Below, one piece after another: positions 24,254-32,093 of a stretch of DNA of 64,000 nucleotides. Position 1 is the stretch's first letter. Every line of letters begins with the position of its first letter. The notes beneath the pieces were generated by a model. The model saw only the letters and a program-made list of their open reading frames with translations. It was not told where the DNA came from and did not search any database. The position numbers and the translations under genes are program-made. The stretch spans positions 4,224,001 to 4,288,000 of the forward strand of contig NC_014391.1 of NCBI RefSeq assembly GCF_000145235.1, given 5' to 3'. The DNA comes from Micromonospora aurantiaca ATCC 27029. Lineage in GTDB: Bacteria; Actinomycetota; Actinomycetes; Mycobacteriales; Micromonosporaceae.

Positions 24254-25726
24254 ATGACGGATTCGTGGGCCAATCCGGCGCGACGGCTCGGCAGCGACCT
24301 GCATCTGGAACTGTCCGGCGCCGGCGGCCGCCGGTCCGCGCTCATCCGCGCGCTGCGCGACGCCGTCCGGGACGGGAGACTGGCCGCCGGCACCCTCCTG
24401 CCGCCGTACCGGTCCCTCGCCGCCGACCTCGGCCTGGCCCGCAACACCGTCGCCGCCGCGTACGCCGAGCTGGTGGCCGAGGGATGGCTGGTCGCCCGGC
24501 AGGGCTCCGGGACGCGGGTGGCGCCGCGCGCCGAGCCCGCCCGGGTCGCCCGCGTCCCGAGGCAGACGCCCGCGCGTCCGGCCCCGGCCGTGCACCACCT
24601 GCGGCAGGGGCAGCCGGATGCCGCCTCCTTCCCGCGCGCCGCGTGGCTGGCGTCCACGCGCCGCGCCCTGACCGCCGCGCCGAACGAGGCGTTCGGGCCG
24701 GGCGACCCGCGGGGCCGCCCGGAGCTGCGCCGGGCACTGGCCGGGTACCTGGCGCGGGCGCGGGGTGTCCGCACCACCCCGGACCGGATCGTGGTGTGTT
24801 CGGGTGTCGCGCACGCGCTGCGCCTGCTCTTCGGTGGCCGGGTTCTGCGCGGACCGCTGGCGGTGGAGTCCTACGGCCTCGCGTTCCACCGCGCGGTCCT
24901 GGCGGCGGCAGGCGTCCGCACCGTCCCGCTCACGCTCGACGCGGACGGCGCCCGCACCGGGGAGCTGACCGACCTCGCCGGGGTACGGGCGGCGCTGCTC
25001 ACGCCCGCGCACCAGTTCCCCACCGGCGGGCCGCTGCATCCCCGGCGGCGCCTCGCCGCGCTGGGGTGGGCGGAGGGCCGGGACGGACTGGTGCTGGAGG
25101 ACGACTACGACGGCGAGTTCCGGTACGACCGGGATCCGGTCGGCGCGGTGCAGGGCCTGGCCCCGGAGCGCGTGGTCTACCTGGGCTCGGTGAGCAAGAG
25201 CCTCTCCCCCGCGCTGCGTCTGGGCTGGATGGTGCTGCCCGAACGGCTCGTCGGCCCGGTGCTGGACGCCAAGGGTGAGCGGGAGGCGTGGGCGGGCGTG
25301 ACGGACCAGCTCACCCTCGCCGACTTCCTCGACTCCGGCCGGTACGACCGGCACGTGCGCCGGATGCGGCAGCGGTACCGCGCCCGCCGCGACCGTCTCG
25401 TCGCCGCGCTCGCCGCCCGCGCCCCGCACGTCACGCCGACCGGCGTCGCCGCCGGGCTGCACGCCGTGCTGCGCCTGCCCGCGGGCACCGAGCGCCAGGT
25501 GGTCGAGGCCGCCGCCGCTCAGTCGATCGCGCTCGACGGGCTGGCCGGTTTCCGCCACCCGGACGCCACCATGCCCGCCCTCGACGGCCTCGTGGTCGGC
25601 TACGCCACGCCGCCCGAGCACGCGTACGCCGCCGCGCTGGAGGCGCTGTGCCGGATCCTTCCCCCGGACCCGCTCCCCCACCGGCCCGGCGGGCCGGCCC
25701 TTGAGGACCGCGGCCCGACCCGGTAG
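24254..25726 (+). CDS. MocR/PdxR-type GntR regulator with aminotransferase domain
   Basis: 490 residues. An N-terminal GntR winged helix (about 25-85: RDGRLAAGTLLPPYRSLAADLGLARNT) is joined by a linker to a fold-type I aminotransferase-like domain. That domain keeps the PLP-lysine motif (GSVSKSLSPALRLGW) and DDYDGEFRYD. Such proteins sense pyridoxal phosphate and often regulate vitamin B6 or amino-acid genes. The adjacent downstream gene encodes a PNPOx-fold protein, and the divergent gene an FAD oxidase, so both are candidate targets. There is no ribosome-binding site close to ATG 24254. Confidence 0.9.
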   Translation: MTDSWANPARRLGSDLHLELSGAGGRRSALIRALRDAVRDGRLAAGTLLPPYRSLAADLGLARNTVAAAYAELVAEGWLVARQGSGTRVAPRAEPARVARVPRQTPARPAPAVHHLRQGQPDAASFPRAAWLASTRRALTAAPNEAFGPGDPRGRPELRRALAGYLARARGVRTTPDRIVVCSGVAHALRLLFGGRVLRGPLAVESYGLAFHRAVLAAAGVRTVPLTLDADGARTGELTDLAGVRAALLTPAHQFPTGGPLHPRRRLAALGWAEGRDGLVLEDDYDGEFRYDRDPVGAVQGLAPERVVYLGSVSKSLSPALRLGWMVLPERLVGPVLDAKGEREAWAGVTDQLTLADFLDSGRYDRHVRRMRQRYRARRDRLVAALAARAPHVTPTGVAAGLHAVLRLPAGTERQVVEAAAAQSIALDGLAGFRHPDATMPALDGLVVGYATPPEHAYAAALEALCRILPPDPLPHRPGGPALEDRGPTR

Positions 25727-25755
25727 AAACGGCGGGACCGACAGGAGAATCAGCC

Positions 25756-26430
25756 ATGACCGATACCGACGGACGGTTGTCCGCGACGCCGCGTACGACG
25801 CTGCGCCGGATGAAGGAGAAGGGGCACCGCGACCGCGCCGCCCTGTTCGACGTGCTCCGGGCCGCCTTCGTCTGCCATCTGGGCGTGCTGGTCGACGGCG
25901 GCCCGATGGTGGTGCCGACCGTCTACGGCTTCGACGACCGGCACCTCTACCTGCACGGCTCGGTGGCCAGCCGGAGCCTCACCACCGACGCCGAGGTCTG
26001 CGTCACGGTCACAGTGGTCGACGGCCTGGTCCTGGCGCGCTCGGTGTTCGAGCACGGGATCAACTACCGCAGCGCGATGGTCTACGGCCGGCCCCGGTGG
26101 GTGACCGACGCCGAGGAGAAGCTGTACGGCCTGCGGCTGCTGACCGAGCACGTGGCCCCCGGCCAGTGGGACCACGCCCGCCGCCCGAACCGGCGGGAGC
26201 TGGCGGCCACCGCGCTGCTGGCGCTTCCGCTGGCCGAGGCGTCGGTCAAGACGCGCAGCGGCCCGCCGGACGACGGCGACGGCCCGGACGCCGCCCTCGG
26301 GCTCTGGGCCGGCGAGCTTCCGCTGGTCGCGCGCTGGCAGCAGCCGGTGACCGACCCGGCGCTGCCGCCGGCGACGCCGGTGCCGGCGCACGTCGCCGCG
26401 CGCGACGGCACCCGCGCCGACCAGGGCTGA
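25756..26430 (+). CDS. Pyridoxamine 5'-phosphate oxidase-fold (flavin-binding split barrel) protein
   Basis: 224 residues of the PNPOx-like split-barrel family (ALFDVLRAAFVCHLGVLVDGGPMVVPTVYGF; LYLHGSVASRSL; SVFEHGINYRSAMVYGRPRWV). These bind FMN, F420 or heme and include nitroreductase-like (NimA) proteins as well as vitamin B6 oxidases; true PdxH is not indicated. AGGAG lies eight bases before the ATG. It is 29 bases behind the MocR gene and probably cotranscribed. Confidence 0.83.
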   Translation: MTDTDGRLSATPRTTLRRMKEKGHRDRAALFDVLRAAFVCHLGVLVDGGPMVVPTVYGFDDRHLYLHGSVASRSLTTDAEVCVTVTVVDGLVLARSVFEHGINYRSAMVYGRPRWVTDAEEKLYGLRLLTEHVAPGQWDHARRPNRRELAATALLALPLAEASVKTRSGPPDDGDGPDAALGLWAGELPLVARWQQPVTDPALPPATPVPAHVAARDGTRADQG

Positions 26431-26450
26431 CCGGCCGGGCGGGCCCGGTC
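26429..26450. terminator. Stem-loop between convergent genes
   Basis: GACCGG and CCGGTC arms around a GC-rich loop, overlapping the stop at 26430 and ending four bases before the convergent stop at 26454. It is a shorter and weaker terminator than others in the window. Confidence 0.45.
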
Positions 26451-26453
26451 CGT

Positions 26454-27374
26454 CTACCGGAGCTGGCGGGCCACCTCCGCCAGCGGCAGCCGGGGCTGGA
26501 CGGCCGCGCGGGCGGCCACCACAGCCAGCGCCCGGGGTACGCCGGCGCAGTGCGCGATGATCTCCCGCACCGCCGCGCGCTCGGCGGTGAGGCGACGCTC
26601 GCCGAGGCGGGCGGCCAGCAGGTCCCACGCCTCGCCGGCGGCCAGCTCGTCGACCACGACCGGGCACGCGGCCTCGCCGACGACCAGGCCGGTGAGGCGG
26701 TCCCGGCTGGTCACGACCACCATGCAGCCGGGTACGCCGGGCAGCAGCGGCCGTACCTGGTCGGCGTCGCGGGCGTCGTCGAGCACGATGAGCATCCGGC
26801 GTCCGGCGAGCGCGCTGCGGTAGAGCCCGGTGCGCGCCGCCGGCCCGCACGGGACGCCGCCGGGTACGTCGAGCGCCTCGATCAGACCGCCGAGCGCCTC
26901 GGCCGGCGCCACCGCCGCCCTTCCCGGGTCGCTGCCGCCGAGCTGGACGTGCAGCACCCCGTCGGCGAACCGGGCGGCCGACCGGTGCGCCCAGCGCAGC
27001 GCCAGCGCCGTCTTGCCGATGCCGGACCGGCCGGACAGGACGCACACGACGACGCTCGACATCCGCCGCGGTCCCCCGTCGAGCAGCCGGTCGAGTTGCC
27101 GCAGTTGTGCGGAACGGCCGGTGAAGCCGGGAATCTCCAGCGGTAGTTGCATGGGGCGGATCCGGGCCGCGGACGCCGGGTGGGCGGGCAGGCCGAGGAC
27201 CTCACGGAGCAGCCGGACGGTCGCGGGCCGCGGACGGGTCACCCGCGACGACTCCAGGTTGCGGATGCTCCGGACGCTCAGTCCGGTGCGGGCGGCCAAC
27301 TCCTCCTGTGTCAGGTTGGCCAGTCGCCGCGCGGTAGCGATTTCATGACCCAACGTATCCATGTAGCCGATCAC
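26454..27374 (-). CDS. XRE-type HTH fused to NB-ARC ATPase, lacking a sensor domain
   Basis: 306 residues. An N-terminal helix-turn-helix (8-65: LGHEIATARRLANLTQEEL, RTGLSVRSIRNLESS) is followed by an NB-ARC/STAND NTPase segment with Walker A SGRSGIGKTALALRW, Walker B RRMLIVLDDA and the VVVTSRDRL sensor. Relatives of this type in actinobacteria run on for several hundred residues of TPR or WD repeats; here the protein stops after LAEVARQLR. It may be a short natural form or a truncated gene. GTG 27374 is chosen because GGAG lies eight bases upstream. The targets are unknown, but it lies next to the hydrazine-type operon on the opposite strand. Confidence 0.8.
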   Translation of the reverse strand: MIGYMDTLGHEIATARRLANLTQEELAARTGLSVRSIRNLESSRVTRPRPATVRLLREVLGLPAHPASAARIRPMQLPLEIPGFTGRSAQLRQLDRLLDGGPRRMSSVVVCVLSGRSGIGKTALALRWAHRSAARFADGVLHVQLGGSDPGRAAVAPAEALGGLIEALDVPGGVPCGPAARTGLYRSALAGRRMLIVLDDARDADQVRPLLPGVPGCMVVVTSRDRLTGLVVGEAACPVVVDELAAGEAWDLLAARLGERRLTAERAAVREIIAHCAGVPRALAVVAARAAVQPRLPLAEVARQLR

Positions 27375-27677
27375 AGCGTCGTCTCCGTACCGGTTCTGGT
27401 GGATTCATGCCGGTGGACCACCGAAGCCGAGGCCGCTGAGCGGGCAGTCAGCAGCGACATTGCCGGTGATCTGCCGGTGAAGCTCCTGTTGGCCAGACGA
27501 GGTTAAGTCCACAGTGGGTCCGACGCTATCGACCGGAGTCGAATCGACGGTCGACGAGACGGGCCCTTCCCGGCATCGGTGCAGCGTCGCAGAAGCAGCA
27601 CTTCCGGTCACTCTCCGCAAACCTCAGACCCGTCCGGCGCGGGCCCGGCGGGCAGCGCGCCGACCAGGAGGACGAAC
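27375..27677. promoter_or_regulatory. Regulatory region upstream of the cupin/synthetase operon
   Basis: 303 bases between divergent genes, with no gene. It holds an exact direct repeat TGCCGGTGA (27461-27469, 27472-27480; 11-base period) and an inverted repeat TCGACCG-12-CGGTCGA (27529-27554). Both are candidate regulator sites. No clear -35/-10 pair is seen, and no iron box. Confidence 0.4.
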
Positions 27678-28058
27678 ATGCGAAGGTACGTCAGCGACAC
27701 CGCCGAACTCACCGACGAGTACGGCATCCGGATCGGCCGCTGGACGCAGTACCGCGATCTCGGCCCGTTGCCGTTCGACGCCATGTGGTGCGTGATCCCG
27801 CCCGGTGGCAGCAGCAGCGAGGACGTCCACCCCGAGGTCGAGTTCGCCGTGGTGACCCGCGGCACGGCCATCTACGAGGCGGGCGGCGAGAAGGTCGAGG
27901 TGCCGACCGGTGGCGTGATCCTGCTCGAACCCGAGCAGAGCCACGTCATCCACAACCCCTCGCCGGAGCAGCCGCTCACCATCCTCAGCATCTACTGGAT
28001 GCCCCGGCCCGACGACGCGGCGCAGGCCGGCGCGGACGACGGAGCCGGCCGTGACTGA
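27678..28058 (+). CDS. Cupin protein of a hydrazine-synthetase-type pair
   Basis: 126-residue single-domain cupin. Likely metal ligands are H51 and E55 (HPEVEF) and H89 (EQSHVIHN), with a GTAIYEAGGEKVEVPTGG strand pair between them. AGGAGG lies seven bases before the ATG. The stop overlaps the start of the MetRS-like gene by 8 bp. In known N-N bond-forming enzymes (Spb40 type) a cupin is fused to a MetRS-like domain; there the synthetase part activates an amino acid and the zinc cupin helps rearrange the ester with N-hydroxylysine into a hydrazine. I infer that this cupin is the detached half of such an enzyme. Confidence 0.8.
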   Translation: MRRYVSDTAELTDEYGIRIGRWTQYRDLGPLPFDAMWCVIPPGGSSSEDVHPEVEFAVVTRGTAIYEAGGEKVEVPTGGVILLEPEQSHVIHNPSPEQPLTILSIYWMPRPDDAAQAGADDGAGRD

Positions 28059-29418
28059 CGGGGCGGCCACGTCCTCCGGCGTGGTGCTGGTGGTGACGCC
28101 GCCACCGACGCCGAACGGGCCGCTGCACCTCGGGCACCTCAGCGGCCCGTACGTCGCCGGGGACGTCGCGGCCCGCGCGCTGCGTGCCGCCGGCCGGCGG
28201 GTGGTGACCCAGTGCGGGCTGGACGCGCACCAGAACTACGTGCCCGCCCGGGCGGAGGCGCTGGGCGAGACCCCGGCGGACACCGTCGCCCGGTACGGGT
28301 CGTCGATCCACGCCGCGCTGCGCGCCGCGCGCATCCGGTACGACGTCATGGCCGACCCGCTGGCCGACGAGGGCTACCGCCGGGCGGTCGCGAGCCTGCT
28401 CACCGAACTGGTGGAGGCGAAGGTGGTGGAGGTCGCCCCGGTGTCGCTGCGCGCGTGCGCGGCCTGCGGGCGGACCCTGCACCACGTCCGGGTCGCCGGG
28501 CGCTGCCCGGCCTGCGGCGCCGGCGCGAACGGCGGCACCTGCGAGGGCTGTGGCGGGTTCTGCACCGCCGCGAACCTGGCCGGCGCGCGGTCGACCTGCT
28601 GCGACGCCGCACCCGAACCGGTCACCCGCACGGTCCCGGTGCTGCGGCTCGACGAGCACCGGGAGCGGCTCGCCGAGTTCTGGTCCCGTGCGGTGCTGCC
28701 GCCCCGGCTGCGGCGCCTCGTCGCGTCGTACCTGGACGGCGGGCTGCCGGAGGTGCCGCTGGCGTACCCGACGGACTGGGGCATCGAGTGGGACGACGGC
28801 CTGCGCATCGACGTCTGGGCGGAGATGGCCCTGGCCAACCTGGTGCTGCCCGCCCGCCACCTGCGGCCGGACGCGGACACGCTGGCCGGGTACCTGGACG
28901 CGTGGCGGGACGTGGACGAGCAGTGGATCTTCCTCGGGGTCGACAACGCGTTCTACTACGCGCTGCTCATCCCGGCCCTGCACCTGGCCGCCGGGCTGCC
29001 CGACCGGCCGACCGGGCTGGTCGTCAACGAGTTCTACCGGCTCACCGGCGCCAAGTTCTCCACCAGCCGCGAGCACGCGATCTGGGCGCACGAGTTCCTG
29101 GCCACCGAGGACCCGGCTGTGGTACGGGCGTTCCTGAGCTGGGACCGGCCGGACAGCTACGAGTCGGACTTCCGCCCGGAGGCGTACGAGGCGTTCGCCG
29201 CCCGGTACGCCGCGACCCTGGCCGGCACCACCGCCGGCCTGGACGGCGTGCTGGCCGACACCGAACTGACGCGCGGCGAGCAGGCGCTGCGGCTGGAGCA
29301 CTTCGACCCCGCCACCGCGGTCCGGGCGGCGCTGGCCGCGTACCCCGGTGCGCCGGAGCGGGCGGCCCGGCTGCTCGGCGTCGTCGGCGGCGCGGAACCG
29401 GCGGGTTCGGATGGGTGA
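28051..29418 (+). CDS. Methionyl-tRNA synthetase-like enzyme, probable hydrazine synthetase subunit
   Basis: 455 residues, class I aminoacyl-tRNA synthetase catalytic domain. HIGH appears as HLGH (26-29) after TPPPTPNGPL, and KMSKS as KFSTS (335-339). A zinc-knuckle insert with several CxxC pairs lies from C136 to about 200. Only about 115 residues follow KFSTS, too few for the normal MetRS anticodon-binding helix bundle, so a role in translation is unlikely. It should use ATP to activate an amino acid; in the Spb40-type reaction this is coupled to N6-hydroxylysine to form an N-N bond. It overlaps the cupin and the oxidase genes by 8 bp each. GTG 28051 is the start. The amino-acid partner cannot be read from sequence. 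Confidence 0.82.
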   Translation: MTDGAATSSGVVLVVTPPPTPNGPLHLGHLSGPYVAGDVAARALRAAGRRVVTQCGLDAHQNYVPARAEALGETPADTVARYGSSIHAALRAARIRYDVMADPLADEGYRRAVASLLTELVEAKVVEVAPVSLRACAACGRTLHHVRVAGRCPACGAGANGGTCEGCGGFCTAANLAGARSTCCDAAPEPVTRTVPVLRLDEHRERLAEFWSRAVLPPRLRRLVASYLDGGLPEVPLAYPTDWGIEWDDGLRIDVWAEMALANLVLPARHLRPDADTLAGYLDAWRDVDEQWIFLGVDNAFYYALLIPALHLAAGLPDRPTGLVVNEFYRLTGAKFSTSREHAIWAHEFLATEDPAVVRAFLSWDRPDSYESDFRPEAYEAFAARYAATLAGTTAGLDGVLADTELTRGEQALRLEHFDPATAVRAALAAYPGAPERAARLLGVVGGAEPAGSDG

Positions 29419-30457
29419 GCCGCGCGTGCTCGTCGTCGGCGCGGGCATCAGTGGCGTCCTGCTCGCCCGGCGGCTGCGGGACGCGGGCGCCGACGCGGTC
29501 CTGATCGGCCCGCACGGCGGCGGCGCGGCCGGGCGGCCCGCCGACGCGACGGCCGCGTCCGGCGGACTGATGCGTGCCTTCGAGCCCGACCCGGCCGCCC
29601 GGTCCCTCGCCGCCGCGAGCCTCGCCGAACTGATGGCCGATCCGTCCCTCGCGACAGCGGCCGGGTGGCGGCGGACCGGCTCGCTCTACCTGCTCGACGC
29701 CCGGGCGGCGGCCGGCGTGGACGGCGCCGAGGTGCTGACCCGGGCCGAGGTCGCCGACCGGTTCGGCTTCGCCGGGCTCCCGGACGGCACGGTGGGGATC
29801 TGGGAGGACCGGGCCGGCTACCTGGACCCGGACCGGCTGCGCCGGACCGTCCTGCGTGGCCTCGGCCGGACCGAGACGGCACCGGTGGGCCGCCTCGACG
29901 ACCGCGTGGTCGAGCTGCGCGACGGCCGCCGGCTCACCGGCGACCTCGTCGTCGTGGCCGCCGGGGCCTGGACCCCGCGTCTGCTGCGCGCCGCCGGGCT
30001 GCCGACCTCGCTGCGCACCAAGCACATCCAGTACGCCCACCACGTCACCGGCGTCGCCGAGCTGCCGTGCTTCGTGGACGAGACCAGCGGCCTCTACGGC
30101 CGGCCGGCCGGTCCGAGGCGGGTGCTGCTCGGGCTGCCCAGCGACAGGTGGGACGTCGACCCGCCGTCCCCCGAGCCGGACGCCGCACTGGCGGCACGGG
30201 TCCTGACCGTGGCGGCACGGCGGCTGCCCGGCCTGGACCCGCGACCGGCCGGCCCGCCGGTGAGCGCCACCGACTGCTACAGCGAACCCGCCGGGCTGGC
30301 CCTGCGCCACGTGTCCGGTGCGGTGCACACCTTCACCGGCGGCAGCGGCGGCGCCGCCAAGACCGTCCTGGCCGCCAGCCGGCTCGCCGCCACCGCCCTG
30401 CTGAACACCCGAACCGCGATCCCTGTCCCCCACGGCCAGACAGAGGCAGACTCATGA
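29411..30457 (+). CDS. DAO-family FAD-dependent oxidoreductase (Spb39-like role)
   Basis: 348 residues with an N-terminal FAD-binding Rossmann motif (VLVVGAGISGVLLARRL, glycines 10-15) and a D-amino-acid-oxidase/glycine-oxidase-like body (WRRTGSLYLLD; VVVAAGAWTPRLLRAAGL). The C-terminal GGSGGAAKTVLAASRLAA helix binds the flavin. In characterised hydrazine pathways an FAD enzyme of this class oxidises the N-N-linked lysine conjugate to release a small hydrazino acid and an aldehyde; the operon position supports that role. ATG 29411 overlaps the synthetase stop by 8 bp; a frame open from 29348 was not used. Confidence 0.82.
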   Translation: MGEPRVLVVGAGISGVLLARRLRDAGADAVLIGPHGGGAAGRPADATAASGGLMRAFEPDPAARSLAAASLAELMADPSLATAAGWRRTGSLYLLDARAAAGVDGAEVLTRAEVADRFGFAGLPDGTVGIWEDRAGYLDPDRLRRTVLRGLGRTETAPVGRLDDRVVELRDGRRLTGDLVVVAAGAWTPRLLRAAGLPTSLRTKHIQYAHHVTGVAELPCFVDETSGLYGRPAGPRRVLLGLPSDRWDVDPPSPEPDAALAARVLTVAARRLPGLDPRPAGPPVSATDCYSEPAGLALRHVSGAVHTFTGGSGGAAKTVLAASRLAATALLNTRTAIPVPHGQTEADS

Positions 30458-31713
30458 CGCAGACCTTTCACACAGTGGGAATCGGCGCCGGGCCGGCGAA
30501 CCTGAGCCTCGCGGCGATGTACGACACCCTCGCGCCGCACGACATCGCGCTGTTCGAGGCCCGCGACCAGCCGGGCTGGCACGACGGGATGCTGCACAGC
30601 GGCGTCCGCATGCAGACCGGCTGGGTCAAGGACCTGGTCTCGCTCTACGACCCGACCCACCCGCTGTCGTTCCTCAACTACCTGGTCACCACCGGCCGGG
30701 TGTACGCCCTGCTGGGCGCCGGGTTCGACACCATCCCCCGGATCGAGTACCAGCAGTACCTGGTGTGGGCGGCGGGCCGGCTGCCGCGCATCACGTACGG
30801 CACCCGCGTCGACCGGGTCGAGTTCGACGGCGCGCTGGTCAGCCGCAGCGGCGGTGCGGAGGTCGCCCGCTCCCGGCACCTGGTGCTCGGCAGCGGGACC
30901 GTCCCCTTCGTACCGGAGTTCCTGGACGCCCTCGACCCGCGGCACCTGTTCGTCGCCGACGAGCTGCACCAGCGCCTCGCCACGGTGCCGGACGAGCCGG
31001 ACCTGCCGTGGATCGTGATCGGCAGCGGCCAGACCAGCGCCGAGTGCGTCGCGGCGCTGCTCGCCCGCGGGTGCCGCGACATCAGGTGGATCGGGCGGCG
31101 GTCGTGGTTCGCCCCGCTGGAGGACTCCCCGTCGGCGAACGACCTGTACCGGCCCGCCTACCAGGAGGCGTTCCTCACCCTGTCCCGGGACGTGCGGGAA
31201 CGGCTCGTCTCCGGTCAGATCCTGACCAGCGACGGCATCTCCCCGGGCACGTTGCGCGGCGTCTACCAGCACAACTACGAGGAGCGGCTGCGCACCGGCC
31301 GGTTCCCGGTGACGATCATGCCGAGCCGTACCGTGACCGGCGCCCGGCAGCTCGACGGGGAGGTCGAGCTGGAGTGCCTGACGGCCGGCAGCGGCGAGGA
31401 ACGGCACCGGGCGGTGAACCTCGTCGTCGCGGCGGGACGCCGGCAGGCGCCGCTGCCCTTCGACCCGGAGCTGACCGCGCTAATCGACCTGGACGAGCGC
31501 GGTGAGCCGGTCATCGAGTCGGACTACTCGATCCGGTGGAAGCACGCCGACGACCACAAGATCTTCGTGCTGAACCGGGGGCGGTACGTCCAGGGGCTCG
31601 TCGACTCCAACCTGAGCATCCTGCCGATCCGCAGCGCGATGATCCTCAACTCGATCGCCGGCCGCACGGTCTGCCGGTTCCGCGACGACTACCTGAGCAC
31701 CCGATGGGCGTGA
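30454..31713 (+). CDS. Lysine/ornithine N-monooxygenase-type flavoenzyme
   Basis: 419 residues of the SidA/IucD/PvdA family. The FAD motif GAGPANL is at 11-17, the substrate/flavin segment is MQTGWVKDLVSLYDPTHPLSFLNYL, the NADPH site GSGQTSAE is at 190-197, and the C-terminal end reads LSILPIRSAMILNSI. It hydroxylates the side-chain amine of lysine or ornithine with O2 and NADPH. In siderophore clusters the product becomes a hydroxamate; beside a MetRS-like protein and a cupin, N6-hydroxylysine for N-N bond formation is the better reading. It overlaps the oxidase gene by an ATGA. Confidence 0.9.
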   Translation: MTQTFHTVGIGAGPANLSLAAMYDTLAPHDIALFEARDQPGWHDGMLHSGVRMQTGWVKDLVSLYDPTHPLSFLNYLVTTGRVYALLGAGFDTIPRIEYQQYLVWAAGRLPRITYGTRVDRVEFDGALVSRSGGAEVARSRHLVLGSGTVPFVPEFLDALDPRHLFVADELHQRLATVPDEPDLPWIVIGSGQTSAECVAALLARGCRDIRWIGRRSWFAPLEDSPSANDLYRPAYQEAFLTLSRDVRERLVSGQILTSDGISPGTLRGVYQHNYEERLRTGRFPVTIMPSRTVTGARQLDGEVELECLTAGSGEERHRAVNLVVAAGRRQAPLPFDPELTALIDLDERGEPVIESDYSIRWKHADDHKIFVLNRGRYVQGLVDSNLSILPIRSAMILNSIAGRTVCRFRDDYLSTRWA

Positions 31714-31718
31714 GCGCG

Positions 31719-32093
31719 ATGACATCGTTCGACTACGACGACCGGATCTTCGTCTCCGTCGACCACGCCGGTGACGCCGATCAGCTGCGGGGGCACTACC
31801 ACCAGCGCGGCGACCTGGTCTGGGCGGAGATCTCCGGCGGCCCGGTACGGCACGGACGGCTCGCCGGCACCTGCGACGCGCAGGGCGTGGTGCGTTTCGC
31901 GTACGTGGAGGTGCTCACCGACGGCAGCATCGTGGTCGGCGAGTGCGAGTCGCGGCCCGAGCGGCTGCCGGACGGCCGGATCCGGCTGCGCGAGCAGTGG
32001 CGCCGGCACGGGCCGCGCCGCGACAGCGGCGTCTCCGTCATCGAGGAGGCCGCCCCGGCCCGCGCCGAGGCGAGGGAGGAGCAGCGTGTCTGA
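31719..32093 (+). CDS. Small beta-rich protein (family often labelled n-acetylglutamate synthase)
   Basis: 124 residues. The pattern YDDRIFVSV, GHYHQRGDLVWAEISGGPVRHGRLAG, VRFAYVEVLTDGSIVVGECES and LPDGRIRLREQWRRH is that of a small, mainly beta-strand family that databases often call n-acetylglutamate synthase although no acetyltransferase motif is visible. Function unknown. ATG 31719 matches the family N-terminus; GTG 31710 (overlapping the upstream stop as GTGA) and ATG 31704 are alternatives. Its place inside the hydrazine-type operon suggests an accessory, binding or resistance role, which is inference. Confidence 0.65.
   Translation: MTSFDYDDRIFVSVDHAGDADQLRGHYHQRGDLVWAEISGGPVRHGRLAGTCDAQGVVRFAYVEVLTDGSIVVGECESRPERLPDGRIRLREQWRRHGPRRDSGVSVIEEAAPARAEAREEQRV

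Noticed and set aside
28051-29418. Reading the MetRS-like gene as a second housekeeping methionyl-tRNA synthetase (antibiotic-resistance copy)
   Set aside because: Too short after the KFSTS motif to carry a full anticodon-binding domain, and embedded by 8-bp overlaps between a cupin and an amine-oxidase gene.
30454-31713. Reading the N-hydroxylase as part of a hydroxamate siderophore cluster
   Set aside because: No NIS or NRPS synthetase, acyltransferase or siderophore receptor is adjacent and no iron box precedes this operon; the MetRS-like/cupin neighbours favour N-N bond chemistry. It is kept only as an alternative.
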